Part shown: positions 1 through 9,631 of the stretch, piece by piece
Layout: each line of letters begins with the position of its first letter
Numbering within the stretch: the stretch's first letter is position 1
Assembly: GCF_003992595.1 (NCBI RefSeq)
Contig: NZ_RZNA01000049.1
Location: forward strand, 62,001 to 126,000
Direction: 5' to 3'
Source of the DNA: Flagellimonas oceanensis
GTDB lineage: Bacteria; Bacteroidota; Bacteroidia; Flavobacteriales; Flavobacteriaceae
Length of the DNA: 64,000 nt
Notes under the pieces: generated by a model
What the model saw: only the letters and a program-made list of their open reading frames with translations
The model's database searches: none
Told to the model about the DNA's origin: nothing
Position numbers and translations under genes: made by a program

Positions 1-148
1 CAACCGTGGTCAGCAAGGCCAATGTAAATAGTAGCCAATCAAACTGGTTTTCCATTACGGCCAATGCCGTTCCTGCTATAATTCCGGATAAAGAAAGTGG
101 AAGTGTGCGAAGTCTAGCAGCTTGTACCCAAGCCTTTGTGTTTCCCAA
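1..148 (-). CDS. menA: MenA-like 1,4-dihydroxy-2-naphthoate polyprenyltransferase, N-terminal part (continues off the left edge)
   Basis: Reverse-strand translation by eye from a TTG: LGNTKAWVQAARLRTLPLSLSGIIAGTALAVMENQFDWLLFTLALLTTV, resembling the MenA/UbiA N-terminus; not in the ORF track. Confidence 0.72.
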   Translation of the reverse strand, partial: MGNTKAWVQAARLRTLPLSLSGIIAGTALAVMENQFDWLLFTLALLTTV

Positions 149-150
149 GA

Positions 151-750
151 TTAATACGGATCTTCTATTTTAACTCTTTGGCCATCTTGGTAAGATGCCA
201 CGAATGCATCTTGGAATCCCATTTGTACCAATTGTTTTCTGAACTTCTGTGCTTCTTCCAAGGTTTCAAAATTACCCAAGGAATAAGCATAAAAAGGGTT
301 CGTCTTCACAAAAAGAGTGTTGGTCAATGCCTCTGAGGCTAAAGTCACATTGTTTTCAACAAAGGATTTTACCTGTACGGAATAGATTTTTTCTTTGTTC
401 AAAAACTCTTTGGCCAAGTAGAACTCCCTCACCAAGCTCAACTCTTCATTTTGATCCCTAAGATTGTCTATTCGTGCTTTGATCACATCCAAACTATCAA
501 TGGAAACAAGTACATTACTTTGATTATCAAAAGATTGCTTACTACTAAGCCCTGCGGTAAACGATGTAATAGCCAAAGTTCCAATGACAAACAGACCAAC
601 AAAACCTAGAAGAATGTTTCGTTGCAGTTTGATTTTACGCAGGTCTTTATTCTTATATTTTATCTGATCGAGAAGTCTTTCGTTGATAATCTGGGCCTTG
701 TCTATATCCTTATGAAGGTCCAACAAATCGCTTTCTTCAATAAAAGGCAT
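151..750 (-). CDS. membrane-anchored SPOR-like domain protein
   Basis: N-terminal coiled region, one TM segment, C-terminal SPOR-like sequence (VQVKSF...FYAYSLGNFETLEEAQKFRKQL). Confidence 0.6.
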   Translation of the reverse strand: MPFIEESDLLDLHKDIDKAQIINERLLDQIKYKNKDLRKIKLQRNILLGFVGLFVIGTLAITSFTAGLSSKQSFDNQSNVLVSIDSLDVIKARIDNLRDQNEELSLVREFYLAKEFLNKEKIYSVQVKSFVENNVTLASEALTNTLFVKTNPFYAYSLGNFETLEEAQKFRKQLVQMGFQDAFVASYQDGQRVKIEDPY

Positions 751-901
751 ATTGTGAAGGGGTTATAATTATGTGCTATGCTAAATGCATAACAACCAAT
801 AAGTTAATCTGAATCCCTACAAAAATAAAATATTTACCTAAAGAAAAAAACTTTACAGCCCTAAAGCTTGCAAGAATCAAGCCTTGACGGACATTTTTCC
901 A

Positions 902-1756
902 TTACAGCATGTGTATACCATCATCCTGAATATTGATTTTTCTCTGACGGTACAAAATACCCACACCTTTTTTAAAGGCCTTTTTGCTCAAATGCAGGGT
1001 TTTCTTGATTTCTTCTGGAGATGATTTGTCGTGCAAGGGCAAAAAACCTCCGTTCTCTACGAGTTTATCCAAAATCATTTTGGCCGTGGGCTCCAGCATT
1101 TTGGCACCAATGGGCTGTAGGGAAATATCTATCTTTTTGTCCTCCCTTACATTTTTGACGAACCCTCTTAAACGGTCTCCAACAGTTACAGGTTTAAAAA
1201 TGTCACTATCAAAAATGAGTCCTTTGTGACGGTCATCCACAATAACCTCCCACCCCAAAGGGGTTTTTCTATGCACCAACAAATCAACAGGGTCGTTCTG
1301 TTCATAGGTGACGTCCTCGTTGGACAAAAACTTGTCCACCCTACTGGATCCGGTCAAGCGCATACTCTCTTCGTCCATATAGCAATGTACAATGTACTTA
1401 TTGCCTTCTTCCATACGCTGGGACTGTTCCCTAAATGGAACAAGCAGGTGTTTTTCCAGACCCCAATCCATGAAGGCTCCATATGCCCCCACTTCTACCA
1501 CTTCCAGACAAGCAAAGCCATTACGTATTATTTTTGGCTCCAAGGTCGTAGATATAGGACGTTCGGCATTGTCCAAGTAACAAAATACCTCCATTTCCTG
1601 GTCAATCTGAAAATCTTCGGGGACATATTTGTTGGGCAATAGAATTTCCGTGCCTTCATCGTCTCCTAAAAAAAGTCCTATACTGGTGCTCCTGAGCACC
1701 TTAAGGGTATTGTAGTTTCCCAATTCTATCATTTGGCAAAGGTAGCTGTAAATCAT
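902..1756 (-). CDS. CvfB-like S1 RNA-binding domain protein
   Basis: Full ORF with tandem S1-like segments and C-terminal winged-helix-like end. Confidence 0.8.
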   Translation of the reverse strand: MIYSYLCQMIELGNYNTLKVLRSTSIGLFLGDDEGTEILLPNKYVPEDFQIDQEMEVFCYLDNAERPISTTLEPKIIRNGFACLEVVEVGAYGAFMDWGLEKHLLVPFREQSQRMEEGNKYIVHCYMDEESMRLTGSSRVDKFLSNEDVTYEQNDPVDLLVHRKTPLGWEVIVDDRHKGLIFDSDIFKPVTVGDRLRGFVKNVREDKKIDISLQPIGAKMLEPTAKMILDKLVENGGFLPLHDKSSPEEIKKTLHLSKKAFKKGVGILYRQRKINIQDDGIHML

Positions 1757-1776
1757 GGGTATAAAAAACCATTCCC

Positions 1777-2796
1777 TTAAGTCAATTTTTTCAACAATTG
1801 ATAAGATCGAAAAGATACATTAAGCAAAGGCTTAGAGTTGAAAATGAAAACCAGAGTCCTGTTCAATAAACTATCAAATCCATTGACCTTCGGAAAAAAA
1901 CGAAATGGATATGCATCTTTTTCCCTATATATTTCTAAATCTTTACTCAACTCTTTAAAACTAAAATCAGATTTGAAGTATCGAACTATTGAAATCAGAA
2001 CATACCTTTCTTTTTTGGCTTTTAACATCTTCAAACAATCTATATTCTCGCCTTTATTTTCATTTTCAATTGATTTTATCAACTCATCTTGCTTTTCTAT
2101 TGCAAAAGCTAAATCCTTAAAATGGGTTTTCAAATGCTTTTTGGATTTGTTTCGAGTAATAGAATTGTTGGACATGTAGTATCTGTATACATCATAGTTC
2201 AAGTAAACTACTCTTTCTGCCTTACTAAAAAGAATAGGGGTTATATATGAATCCTGCAGAAACTTTCTGTGATAAAAAGTTACCTTACAATTATGGTAAA
2301 ATTGTCTTCTTATAAAATACCACCAAACCTCAGGTTTGAAATTATGTTTACCTATAAACTGTGTGCCTTTCATAACAGAAACAGGCTTGTCTTCATCAAT
2401 ATTATCAGATTTGGACAGTGAATGACTTGTTACTTGTTTACTGTTAAATCCTATAATATCCAAATCATTTGTAATTGCTAAATTCAATATCTTTTCTAAG
2501 GTATTGGCAGCTATATAGTCATCAGCATCCACGAAATATAAATAGTGACCACATGCAATATCTACACCTCTATTTCTAGCGCCTCCATTGCCTTTGTTTT
2601 CCTGATTTATTAGCTTAATATTTCCGTGTTCTGCTATGAGTCCTCGAACAATAGATTCTGTAGCATCTGTAGACCCATCATTTACCACAATGATTTCATA
2701 ACGTGATGAATCTATATTCTGGTTGAGCAAGCTTTTCAAACAAATTTCTATATGTGACTCAACATTATATGCTGGAATAACAATACTTAAATCCAC
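1777..2796 (-). CDS. family 2 glycosyltransferase
   Basis: MDLSIVIPAYNVESHIEICLKSLLNQ...VNDGSTDAT...FVDADDYI (GT-A signature). Confidence 0.93.
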   Translation of the reverse strand: MDLSIVIPAYNVESHIEICLKSLLNQNIDSSRYEIIVVNDGSTDATESIVRGLIAEHGNIKLINQENKGNGGARNRGVDIACGHYLYFVDADDYIAANTLEKILNLAITNDLDIIGFNSKQVTSHSLSKSDNIDEDKPVSVMKGTQFIGKHNFKPEVWWYFIRRQFYHNCKVTFYHRKFLQDSYITPILFSKAERVVYLNYDVYRYYMSNNSITRNKSKKHLKTHFKDLAFAIEKQDELIKSIENENKGENIDCLKMLKAKKERYVLISIVRYFKSDFSFKELSKDLEIYREKDAYPFRFFPKVNGFDSLLNRTLVFIFNSKPLLNVSFRSYQLLKKLT

Positions 2797-2879
2797 TTAA
2801 TCAGTTTTAAATTAACAAACGATTTTATAAGGCAAATATCAAGACAAGCATCTGGGGTTTAAACTTATTTCTTTCAAAT

Positions 2880-2910
2880 AAAAAAGCTGCCCTTATTTGG
2901 ACAGCTTCTT
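2880..2910 (-). terminator. Rho-independent terminator of the DUF2853 gene
   Basis: AAGCTG/CAGCTT hairpin followed by a T-run on the minus strand, just after the stop at 2927. Confidence 0.6.
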
Positions 2911-2926
2911 TAAACGGGTCGTAATC

Positions 2927-3268
2927 TTAATTATAAACCGATTCTTTTCCAAAGTGCTTCGTCAACATGTAATAGATTACCGCACGATGTTTATTCTTTT
3001 CCGACTTTCCGTACGCATCAATAACACTATTGATGGATTCCATCAATGCAGGGGTCTCCGCCAATCCCAATTTCTTGATCAAAAAATTGTTCTTGACCGT
3101 TTCCAATTCCTTATCATCGGAACCAGAAACTTTGGAAGCATCCAAATTATAAATAGCAGGACCCAATCCTATCGCAACTTTTGTCAGCAGATCCATATCC
3201 GGAGTTTGCCCAAATTTACTTTTGATGTCCTCGGCGTACTTTTCAATTAATTCGTCTCTTTTACTCAT
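2927..3268 (-). CDS. DUF2853 family protein
   Basis: Small acidic/basic alpha-helical protein matching the family pattern; flavobacterial menD neighbour. Confidence 0.7.
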   Translation of the reverse strand: MSKRDELIEKYAEDIKSKFGQTPDMDLLTKVAIGLGPAIYNLDASKVSGSDDKELETVKNNFLIKKLGLAETPALMESINSVIDAYGKSEKNKHRAVIYYMLTKHFGKESVYN

Positions 3269-3307
3269 AATGTGTTAGTGTTCTTAATGGATTTTAAAGC
3301 AAAGGTT

Positions 3308-5047
3308 CTAAGATATGAAATCGAAGTACCCAAGCAAAATTTTATTGTTCAAAACCCGTGGTGTGGCGACTTCCAAGATTTTCGGCCTGTCTGATTTTGC
3401 ATATAGTTTCTGTAATGCTTCATCCAATTCTGCCTCGTTTTTTGCATGGATATGTTCAAAACCATACATTTCTGCCAAATGTTCAGCGGATAAGTCGTGA
3501 CTGGTCTCAAAAAAGGTCTCAAACTCTTCCGTATCCTCTTTGCCTGGCAAAATCCTGAAAATGCCCCCTCCTGAATTATTGATGAGCACAATCCTGAAAT
3601 CAGGTCTCATATACTTGTTCCACAATGCGTTGCTGTCATAAAAGAAACTCAGGTCGCCCGTAAGTAAAACGGTGGGTTCCTTACTGTAAATGGAACTTCC
3701 CACGGCCGTGGAAGTAGTACCATCTATGCCGCTTGTACCACGATTGCAAAATACCTGAAGGGATTCATCCAAAGTAAAAAGTTGTGCATACCTTACGGTG
3801 GAGCTATTGGCCAAATGTACCTGATACCCTTTGGGTATGTTTTTTAAGATTCGGTCAAAAGCGATAAAATCCGAAAATGGAATTTCCTTCAAATAGTCCT
3901 TACGCTTTTTCTCGTAATTATCTTTTTTATGTTCCCAAAATGCCTTGAAATCACTATCGCCGGAACCATTGGCCCCCATCTTTTCAAAAAATTGATTGGG
4001 GTCGGCTTTAATATGCTTTGTCAAGCAATAAAAGGTATCATTGGCTTTTTTTGTATCGATATGCCAATGTTGCTTGGGCCTGTACTCCCGTAAAAAGGCC
4101 TTTATTTTTTTGGACACGATCAGTCCACCAAAGGTTACCAAAAGTTCTGGTTGCAACTTTTGAAAAAGCTCCTCCCTGTTTTTGGATTTTTCAATGGGAG
4201 CGATGATACTATCGATACTCTCAAAAAAGTTGGGATGGTGCAGATTCGATGTCGTTTCTGTAAACAAAACCGTATTGGGGTCGTTGGCCAAAAGCTCCAA
4301 GACTCCTTCATCAATAGCATTGGGATGATTTACACCGACCAAAACCATTTTCCGAGAACTGGTATTCCATATCGCGGCCAAATTGTCCCAATTATCATCC
4401 ATCGGGTTTGATGGGTTTGCTAAAGCTTCCAAATTTTGGATTTGTACCGAGGGCTCTTCTACCCTTCCATACAAGGGCTCCTCAAAGGGAATGTTGATAT
4501 GAACAGGATATTTGTCATCAAAAGCGACGGCAAGGGCCTTGACAATCTCTTTCTCGTTATGTTGTTGTACCTCCTCTTGACTGTTTTTCAACAACGACTT
4601 TCCATATTTTGAAATGGTCTGCGTGGCATGGGAAACATCCTGTTTCAAATTAGCCGAATAGCCAATGTGCTTTTCCAATACATTTTCCTGTCGTATCGTC
4701 TGTCCGTCCCCAATGTCTATCCTGTAACTGGGCCTATCCGCAGATACTACAATCAACGGGATGTCGCTATAAAATGCTTCCGCCACAGCGGGATAAAAAT
4801 TCAACATCGCACTACCCGAAGAACAAAGCACGGCCACGGGCTCCTGCAGGTGTTGTGCCATGCCCATGGCAAAAAAGGCGGCACAGCGTTCATCTACAAT
4901 GCTGAAACATTTAAAAAATGGATTTTTAGTGAAACTTATGGTCAATGGGGCGTTTCTGGACCCCGGGGAGATAACTATATTTTTAACACCCTTTGATTTA
5001 AAGTACAAAACCAAAGTCTGTGCAGCGGGTATATCTGAGTACATCAT
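3308..5047 (-). CDS. menD: 2-succinyl-5-enolpyruvyl-6-hydroxy-3-cyclohexene-1-carboxylate synthase
   Basis: ThDP enzyme; VISPGSRNAPLTISF and C-terminal NNSGGGIFRILPG motifs. Confidence 0.95.
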   Translation of the reverse strand: MMYSDIPAAQTLVLYFKSKGVKNIVISPGSRNAPLTISFTKNPFFKCFSIVDERCAAFFAMGMAQHLQEPVAVLCSSGSAMLNFYPAVAEAFYSDIPLIVVSADRPSYRIDIGDGQTIRQENVLEKHIGYSANLKQDVSHATQTISKYGKSLLKNSQEEVQQHNEKEIVKALAVAFDDKYPVHINIPFEEPLYGRVEEPSVQIQNLEALANPSNPMDDNWDNLAAIWNTSSRKMVLVGVNHPNAIDEGVLELLANDPNTVLFTETTSNLHHPNFFESIDSIIAPIEKSKNREELFQKLQPELLVTFGGLIVSKKIKAFLREYRPKQHWHIDTKKANDTFYCLTKHIKADPNQFFEKMGANGSGDSDFKAFWEHKKDNYEKKRKDYLKEIPFSDFIAFDRILKNIPKGYQVHLANSSTVRYAQLFTLDESLQVFCNRGTSGIDGTTSTAVGSSIYSKEPTVLLTGDLSFFYDSNALWNKYMRPDFRIVLINNSGGGIFRILPGKEDTEEFETFFETSHDLSAEHLAEMYGFEHIHAKNEAELDEALQKLYAKSDRPKILEVATPRVLNNKILLGYFDFIS

Positions 5048-5102
5048 GGACTACAAAAATACATCATCTGTGTGGTAAAAAGCCAATATAGAGCTTATGA
5101 AT

Positions 5103-6164
5103 TTACAGGATGCCCAACATGGTTTTACTCTTGTTCTGGGTCTCTTCCCATTCGCTTTCCGGGTTGGATGCTTCCGTGATTCCGCCTCCGACAAAAATGG
5201 ATGCTTTACCATTCTCCAACTGCATGCACCTTAAGTTAACGAACAACGACAATTCTCCCTGTCCATTTAAGTTCAGCTCGCCCAAAAAACCTGTGTAGAA
5301 TGTTCTTTTGTAGTTTTCGTTGGCCTTAATAAATTGTGTGGCCTCACCTGTGGGTATTCCACACACCGCAGGGGTTGGGTGCAATGCCCTGATAACTTCC
5401 TCAACCTTTAGGTTAGGCATCATGCTGCCGCGTACCTCGGAGCGTAAGTGCCATAAATTCCCCGCCCTCACGGATTCCGCTTCATCTATTTCCAAGCGCT
5501 CCATGGTATGGGCCAGTTTATCCCCAATGTACTCGGATACCATTTGCTGTTCCTCTATCTCCTTCTTTCCCCATTTTGGTTTTACATTTTCCACGTAGGG
5601 CAAGGTGGCAGCCAAAGACATGGTCTGTAATTTTTTGTCCCTGACTTTGACCAAGGTTTCGGGGGTTGCACCGCACCAAATTCCTACTTTGGGATGATGG
5701 AAAAGATAGCCAAAGGCGTTGGGATATTTGTTGAGAAGCGTTTTTAATATTTTGATGGGCGATTTAGAAACGGTAACCTCAATCTTTCTGGAAAGCACTA
5801 CTTTTTGAAGCCTTCCTTTTTCAATTTCCTTGATACCGCTTTTTACCAAATTGATATGCGCTTCCCGCCCCGATTCATCCAAAGAAATGCTATTTGTGTC
5901 TTGGGACGCTTCATAATGAAACTTTCCTTTCCAAATCTCATCAGGTTGAATCAAAACAACCTTATCTTCTGAATCAAAAGGGGCAAAAACAAATCCTTTT
6001 TCCGTAAAATCCTTGGAGTGATGAAGTGCAGCATCAGCCTGAAAAACCCCTGAAATTTCATCTTCGTTGGGTTTCCTGTACAATGCAAATGGCAAACCTT
6101 CATCGAGACAGGTCTCTACCCTATCCAAAATCTCCTGAAGGTTCTTAGTTTTTGGGTAGTGCAA
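5103..6164 (-). CDS. isochorismate synthase
   Basis: Chorismate-binding motifs (VVLSRKIEV, GATPETLV, LHPTPAVCGIPT, FVGGGITEASNPESEWEETQNKSKTM). Confidence 0.92.
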   Translation of the reverse strand: MHYPKTKNLQEILDRVETCLDEGLPFALYRKPNEDEISGVFQADAALHHSKDFTEKGFVFAPFDSEDKVVLIQPDEIWKGKFHYEASQDTNSISLDESGREAHINLVKSGIKEIEKGRLQKVVLSRKIEVTVSKSPIKILKTLLNKYPNAFGYLFHHPKVGIWCGATPETLVKVRDKKLQTMSLAATLPYVENVKPKWGKKEIEEQQMVSEYIGDKLAHTMERLEIDEAESVRAGNLWHLRSEVRGSMMPNLKVEEVIRALHPTPAVCGIPTGEATQFIKANENYKRTFYTGFLGELNLNGQGELSLFVNLRCMQLENGKASIFVGGGITEASNPESEWEETQNKSKTMLGIL

Positions 6165-6567
6165 TGGTGGTCAGTTTACAGTTGGAAATCAAACGGTCCT
6201 CTTCATCGGTAATTTTTATTTCCCACAATTGCGTGGTTCTCCCTTTGTGAAGTATGGAGGCCCTGGCATACACAAAGCCTTCTTTTATGGAACGAACATG
6301 GTTAGCAGCGATTTCAATGCCTCGAACAAAAAACTTTTGTCCGTCCAAGAAAATATAGGAAGCTGCACTCCCCACACTTTCGGCCAAAGCTACGGAAGCC
6401 CCTCCGTGCAATACACCATCAGGCTGGTGGACTTTTGGTGTGACGGGCATTTTGGCCAAGAGAAAATTTTCGCCTACATCAATATACGTTATGTCCAATG
6501 TTTCCATTAATGTGCCTTTGCAAATTTCGTTGCAAACAGACAGAATCTTCTCTTTGTGTTCGTTCAT
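6145..6567 (-). CDS. PaaI/hotdog-fold thioesterase, candidate DHNA-CoA thioesterase
   Basis: HQPDGVLHGGASVALAESVGSAAS hotdog motif; start taken at MNEHKEK; overlaps isochorismate synthase start. Confidence 0.85.
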   Translation of the reverse strand: MNEHKEKILSVCNEICKGTLMETLDITYIDVGENFLLAKMPVTPKVHQPDGVLHGGASVALAESVGSAASYIFLDGQKFFVRGIEIAANHVRSIKEGFVYARASILHKGRTTQLWEIKITDEEDRLISNCKLTTIALPKN

Positions 6568-6628
6568 CCCTCTAATTTTTGTAAAATTACACAAAGCTTT
6601 GCCAATATCTAAATCAGCATTTTTAAAC

Positions 6629-7273
6629 ATGTCCAACACAGAGAAGACTGTTACCTACACTTCCGAGAATACATACCTGACGCAGAATGAATTAACCCCG
6701 AAAACCAAGAATGTATGGTTGGTTTTTCATGGAATCGGTTATTTGAGCCGCTATTTTGTGAAGTATTTCAATGGGCTTGATGCTGAGGAAAACTACATTA
6801 TTGTTCCCCAAGCTCCTTCCAAGTATTATCTGAAGAACGAGTACAAATATGTTGGCGCAAGTTGGCTGACCAAGGAAAACACCCAAACGGAAATCAAGAA
6901 TGTACTCAACTATATTGATGCGGTACTGGAAGCTGAAGAAATCCCAGAAAATGTAAACCTTATGCTCTTCGGGTTTTCGCAAGGGGTTTCCGTGGCTACG
7001 CGATGGCTGGCCAGCAAAAAGGCAAATTGTAAACTAGTGGCTTTGTATGCCGGTGGTATCCCCAATGAATTGACAGCGAAGGATTTTGATTTTTTGGATT
7101 TCGACTCTACTGATATAAAAATTATCTACGGCGACCAAGACCAATACTTGACCCCAGACCGATTGAAAAGCGAAAAAGTTAAAATTGACAAACTGTTCAA
7201 AGGCTATGCTGAAACCATCACATTTAAAGGTGGACATGAAGTAAAGCCAGAAATCATTGAAGGCCTGATTTAA
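6629..7273 (+). CDS. alpha/beta hydrolase (phospholipase/carboxylesterase type)
   Basis: GFSQG nucleophile elbow, GDQD, GGHEV; start taken at MSNTEKT. Confidence 0.85.
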   Translation: MSNTEKTVTYTSENTYLTQNELTPKTKNVWLVFHGIGYLSRYFVKYFNGLDAEENYIIVPQAPSKYYLKNEYKYVGASWLTKENTQTEIKNVLNYIDAVLEAEEIPENVNLMLFGFSQGVSVATRWLASKKANCKLVALYAGGIPNELTAKDFDFLDFDSTDIKIIYGDQDQYLTPDRLKSEKVKIDKLFKGYAETITFKGGHEVKPEIIEGLI

Positions 7274-8196
7274 TTACTGGTCTCCTCCTTGGAAGCTTCC
7301 TCTTCGTAATATTCGATGGTTCTTGTGGTATATGTGTTTCCTGGAGTAACAATCTGCTTTACCCAATTGCTGGGTGTATGATTATCGAACTGAAAAATAT
7401 ACTTGTCCGCTGATTCCGTATTTACCGTTTTCTTGATGACCTTGCTCAGCACTCCGTCAGTATAGTGATAGAATTTTTTTTTCTGTGATACGAACTCCTT
7501 TCCTGCTACATCATACAGAAAATCTTCACTTGTAACCAGCTTACCTGCACTATTGAAAACCTCTTCGTTTGCAATATTGGGTTCTCCATCGATATACTCC
7601 TTGGTCAAAATAACCTCATATTCGCCATTCGCGCCTTTTTTGGTGGAAGTCCTAACTGATTTTTGCAAGATTCCATTGGTAAAAGTGCTAACCGTCTTTT
7701 CGTTTTTTACCTGAGTATATTCAAAAGTGGTCTCGTCCACCCCTTCGCCGTTGGATGTAATGATGCGGGTCAATTTTCCTTCCTCATCATAATGGTAGTG
7801 CTGCTGCTCCAAGAACTGTTTGTCATAGGAAATTATCTTTTCAATGATCTTACGATTGGGAACCGTATCCAATTCATAAAAATTGGCCATGGAAGTGGAT
7901 TCATCCAAAACGTTGCCCTTATAGCTTTCCATGCGCTTCTCCACCAACTCACCTTCATTGTATTTGTAATAGGTAATGTCCTGGTCGGTCTCGTTGTATT
8001 GGGTAATTGTCTTGGTCAGTACACCATCCTTGTTGAATTCAAATAATTCCTTGCCATAATCGGTACTTACAAGGCACGATTTAACCTGCCCTTTGAGATC
8101 AAAGTCTTCAACAGTAAAGATTTGAACCTCTTGGGACCAAATTCCAAGGCTATGAATAAATGAAAAAAGGAGTAGTATGGTGTAGTGTTTTTTCAT
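7270..8196 (-). CDS. secreted hypothetical protein with YD-like strand repeats
   Basis: N-terminal signal peptide; repetitive YHYDEEGKLTRI-type motifs. Confidence 0.6.
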   Translation of the reverse strand: MKKHYTILLLFSFIHSLGIWSQEVQIFTVEDFDLKGQVKSCLVSTDYGKELFEFNKDGVLTKTITQYNETDQDITYYKYNEGELVEKRMESYKGNVLDESTSMANFYELDTVPNRKIIEKIISYDKQFLEQQHYHYDEEGKLTRIITSNGEGVDETTFEYTQVKNEKTVSTFTNGILQKSVRTSTKKGANGEYEVILTKEYIDGEPNIANEEVFNSAGKLVTSEDFLYDVAGKEFVSQKKKFYHYTDGVLSKVIKKTVNTESADKYIFQFDNHTPSNWVKQIVTPGNTYTTRTIEYYEEEASKEETSN

Positions 8197-8273
8197 GCTG
8201 TAAAATTAGTCGTTAAAAATGCAACTGAAAAATCTAAACCGCATATATCGTGCCCTAGATGATCAAATGTTAT

Positions 8274-9530
8274 TTAAAACTTTCTACCGGGGTCGAATGG
8301 AGCAATATCCATGGACAATTTATCCCCTGAAATGATTTCGGTTACCAATTTGCCGGTAGCCGGACCCAAGCTCCATCCCATCATGGCATGTCCGGTGGCA
8401 ATGGTTACATTGTCAATGTTTTTAGGTCTACCTATATACGGAAGCCCATCGGGAGAAACGGGACGAAGTCCACATTGCGCATTTTTCTTGGCTTCCTCGG
8501 GAAGTCGTAGTCCTTGGTAGTATCCTTCCACCCCTTTTGCAATGGCCTCCACCCTTTCCTTGCGAATGTTATGGTTGATTCCTGAAAACTCCATGGTTCC
8601 CGCAAAACGCGTAAAGCCTTCCATGGGGGTAACAGCAATCTTTTTTTCCATCAAAATGGCGGGCATGGTAATGTTTGTGGGCTCTTCTACATTGATTCTG
8701 TATCCTTTACCTGCTTGCAACGGCAATTTCAAGTTCAATTTTTTTGACAGTTCAGAAGTCCAGGATCCTGCAGCAAAGACCACTTCATCCGCTTTGTAAG
8801 AGGTTTTGTTGGTAGTAACCCCGGTAATTTTATTCCCCGAGACGGACACATCGGTTACAGTTTCATTTTTGTGAAGGGCCACTCCACTTTTATCTAGGTA
8901 CTCCACCATTCTTTTCATGATCAATGGTGGTGTGGTATGCCGGTCACATTCCCAAAGCACGGCTCCCTCAGCATTGAAATCCACATTGGGTTCTATTTGC
9001 CGTAATTCTTCTTTGGACAGGTGTTTGCCTACTAGTCCCATTTCTCCGGCTTTTTCCACCACTTCCATCTCGTGGTCGCGGGCTGCTTCGGTTTGGTAAA
9101 CCATCAATAAGCCTTTATCCCCTATCTCAAAATCCCCCAAGTCGCCTGAAGCCTGGATACCTTCATACAGTTCCCTGCTCAAAAGGTTGATGTCCTTGAT
9201 TACAGGCATGGCCTGCTTCACTTTGGATTGGGTTGAGGACTTTTTAAAATACCATGCCCATTTTATGAAATCAGGATCCAATCTAGGTTTCATATAAAAA
9301 GGGCTGGATGAATTGAACATATACTTCAATCCCTTTGTGATCATGCCAGGTGCGGCCAAGGAAATAATATGGCTTGGAGTGAGGTATCCTGCATTAACAA
9401 AAGAAGCTCCGGATGTAATATCGGATTTATCCAATACAGTTACCCGATGCCCTTCCTTTTGTAAAAAATAAGCGGTGGATAGTCCCACGATACCACCACC
9501 AATTACAATTACACTTTTATTCTTGTCCAT
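8274..9530 (-). CDS. DadA-like FAD-dependent D-amino-acid dehydrogenase/oxidoreductase
   Basis: VIVIGGGIVGLSTAYFLQKEG Rossmann motif; C-terminal GHAMMGWSLGPATGKLV. Confidence 0.88.
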   Translation of the reverse strand: MDKNKSVIVIGGGIVGLSTAYFLQKEGHRVTVLDKSDITSGASFVNAGYLTPSHIISLAAPGMITKGLKYMFNSSSPFYMKPRLDPDFIKWAWYFKKSSTQSKVKQAMPVIKDINLLSRELYEGIQASGDLGDFEIGDKGLLMVYQTEAARDHEMEVVEKAGEMGLVGKHLSKEELRQIEPNVDFNAEGAVLWECDRHTTPPLIMKRMVEYLDKSGVALHKNETVTDVSVSGNKITGVTTNKTSYKADEVVFAAGSWTSELSKKLNLKLPLQAGKGYRINVEEPTNITMPAILMEKKIAVTPMEGFTRFAGTMEFSGINHNIRKERVEAIAKGVEGYYQGLRLPEEAKKNAQCGLRPVSPDGLPYIGRPKNIDNVTIATGHAMMGWSLGPATGKLVTEIISGDKLSMDIAPFDPGRKF

Positions 9531-9631
9531 GTTAATCCTTTAATACCGGTGCAAAATACATAAAGGGCTGAGAATGATAATGCCAAAATTGCGATTTCTT
9601 TATCTAACTTTTTGACTATTTTTGAAGGATT

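Noticed and set aside
136-336. ORF on + strand opposite the SPOR-like and menA genes
   Set aside because: Fully antisense to better supported coding frames; no recognisable domain
1226-1642. 138 aa + strand ORF
   Set aside because: Antisense shadow of the CvfB-like gene
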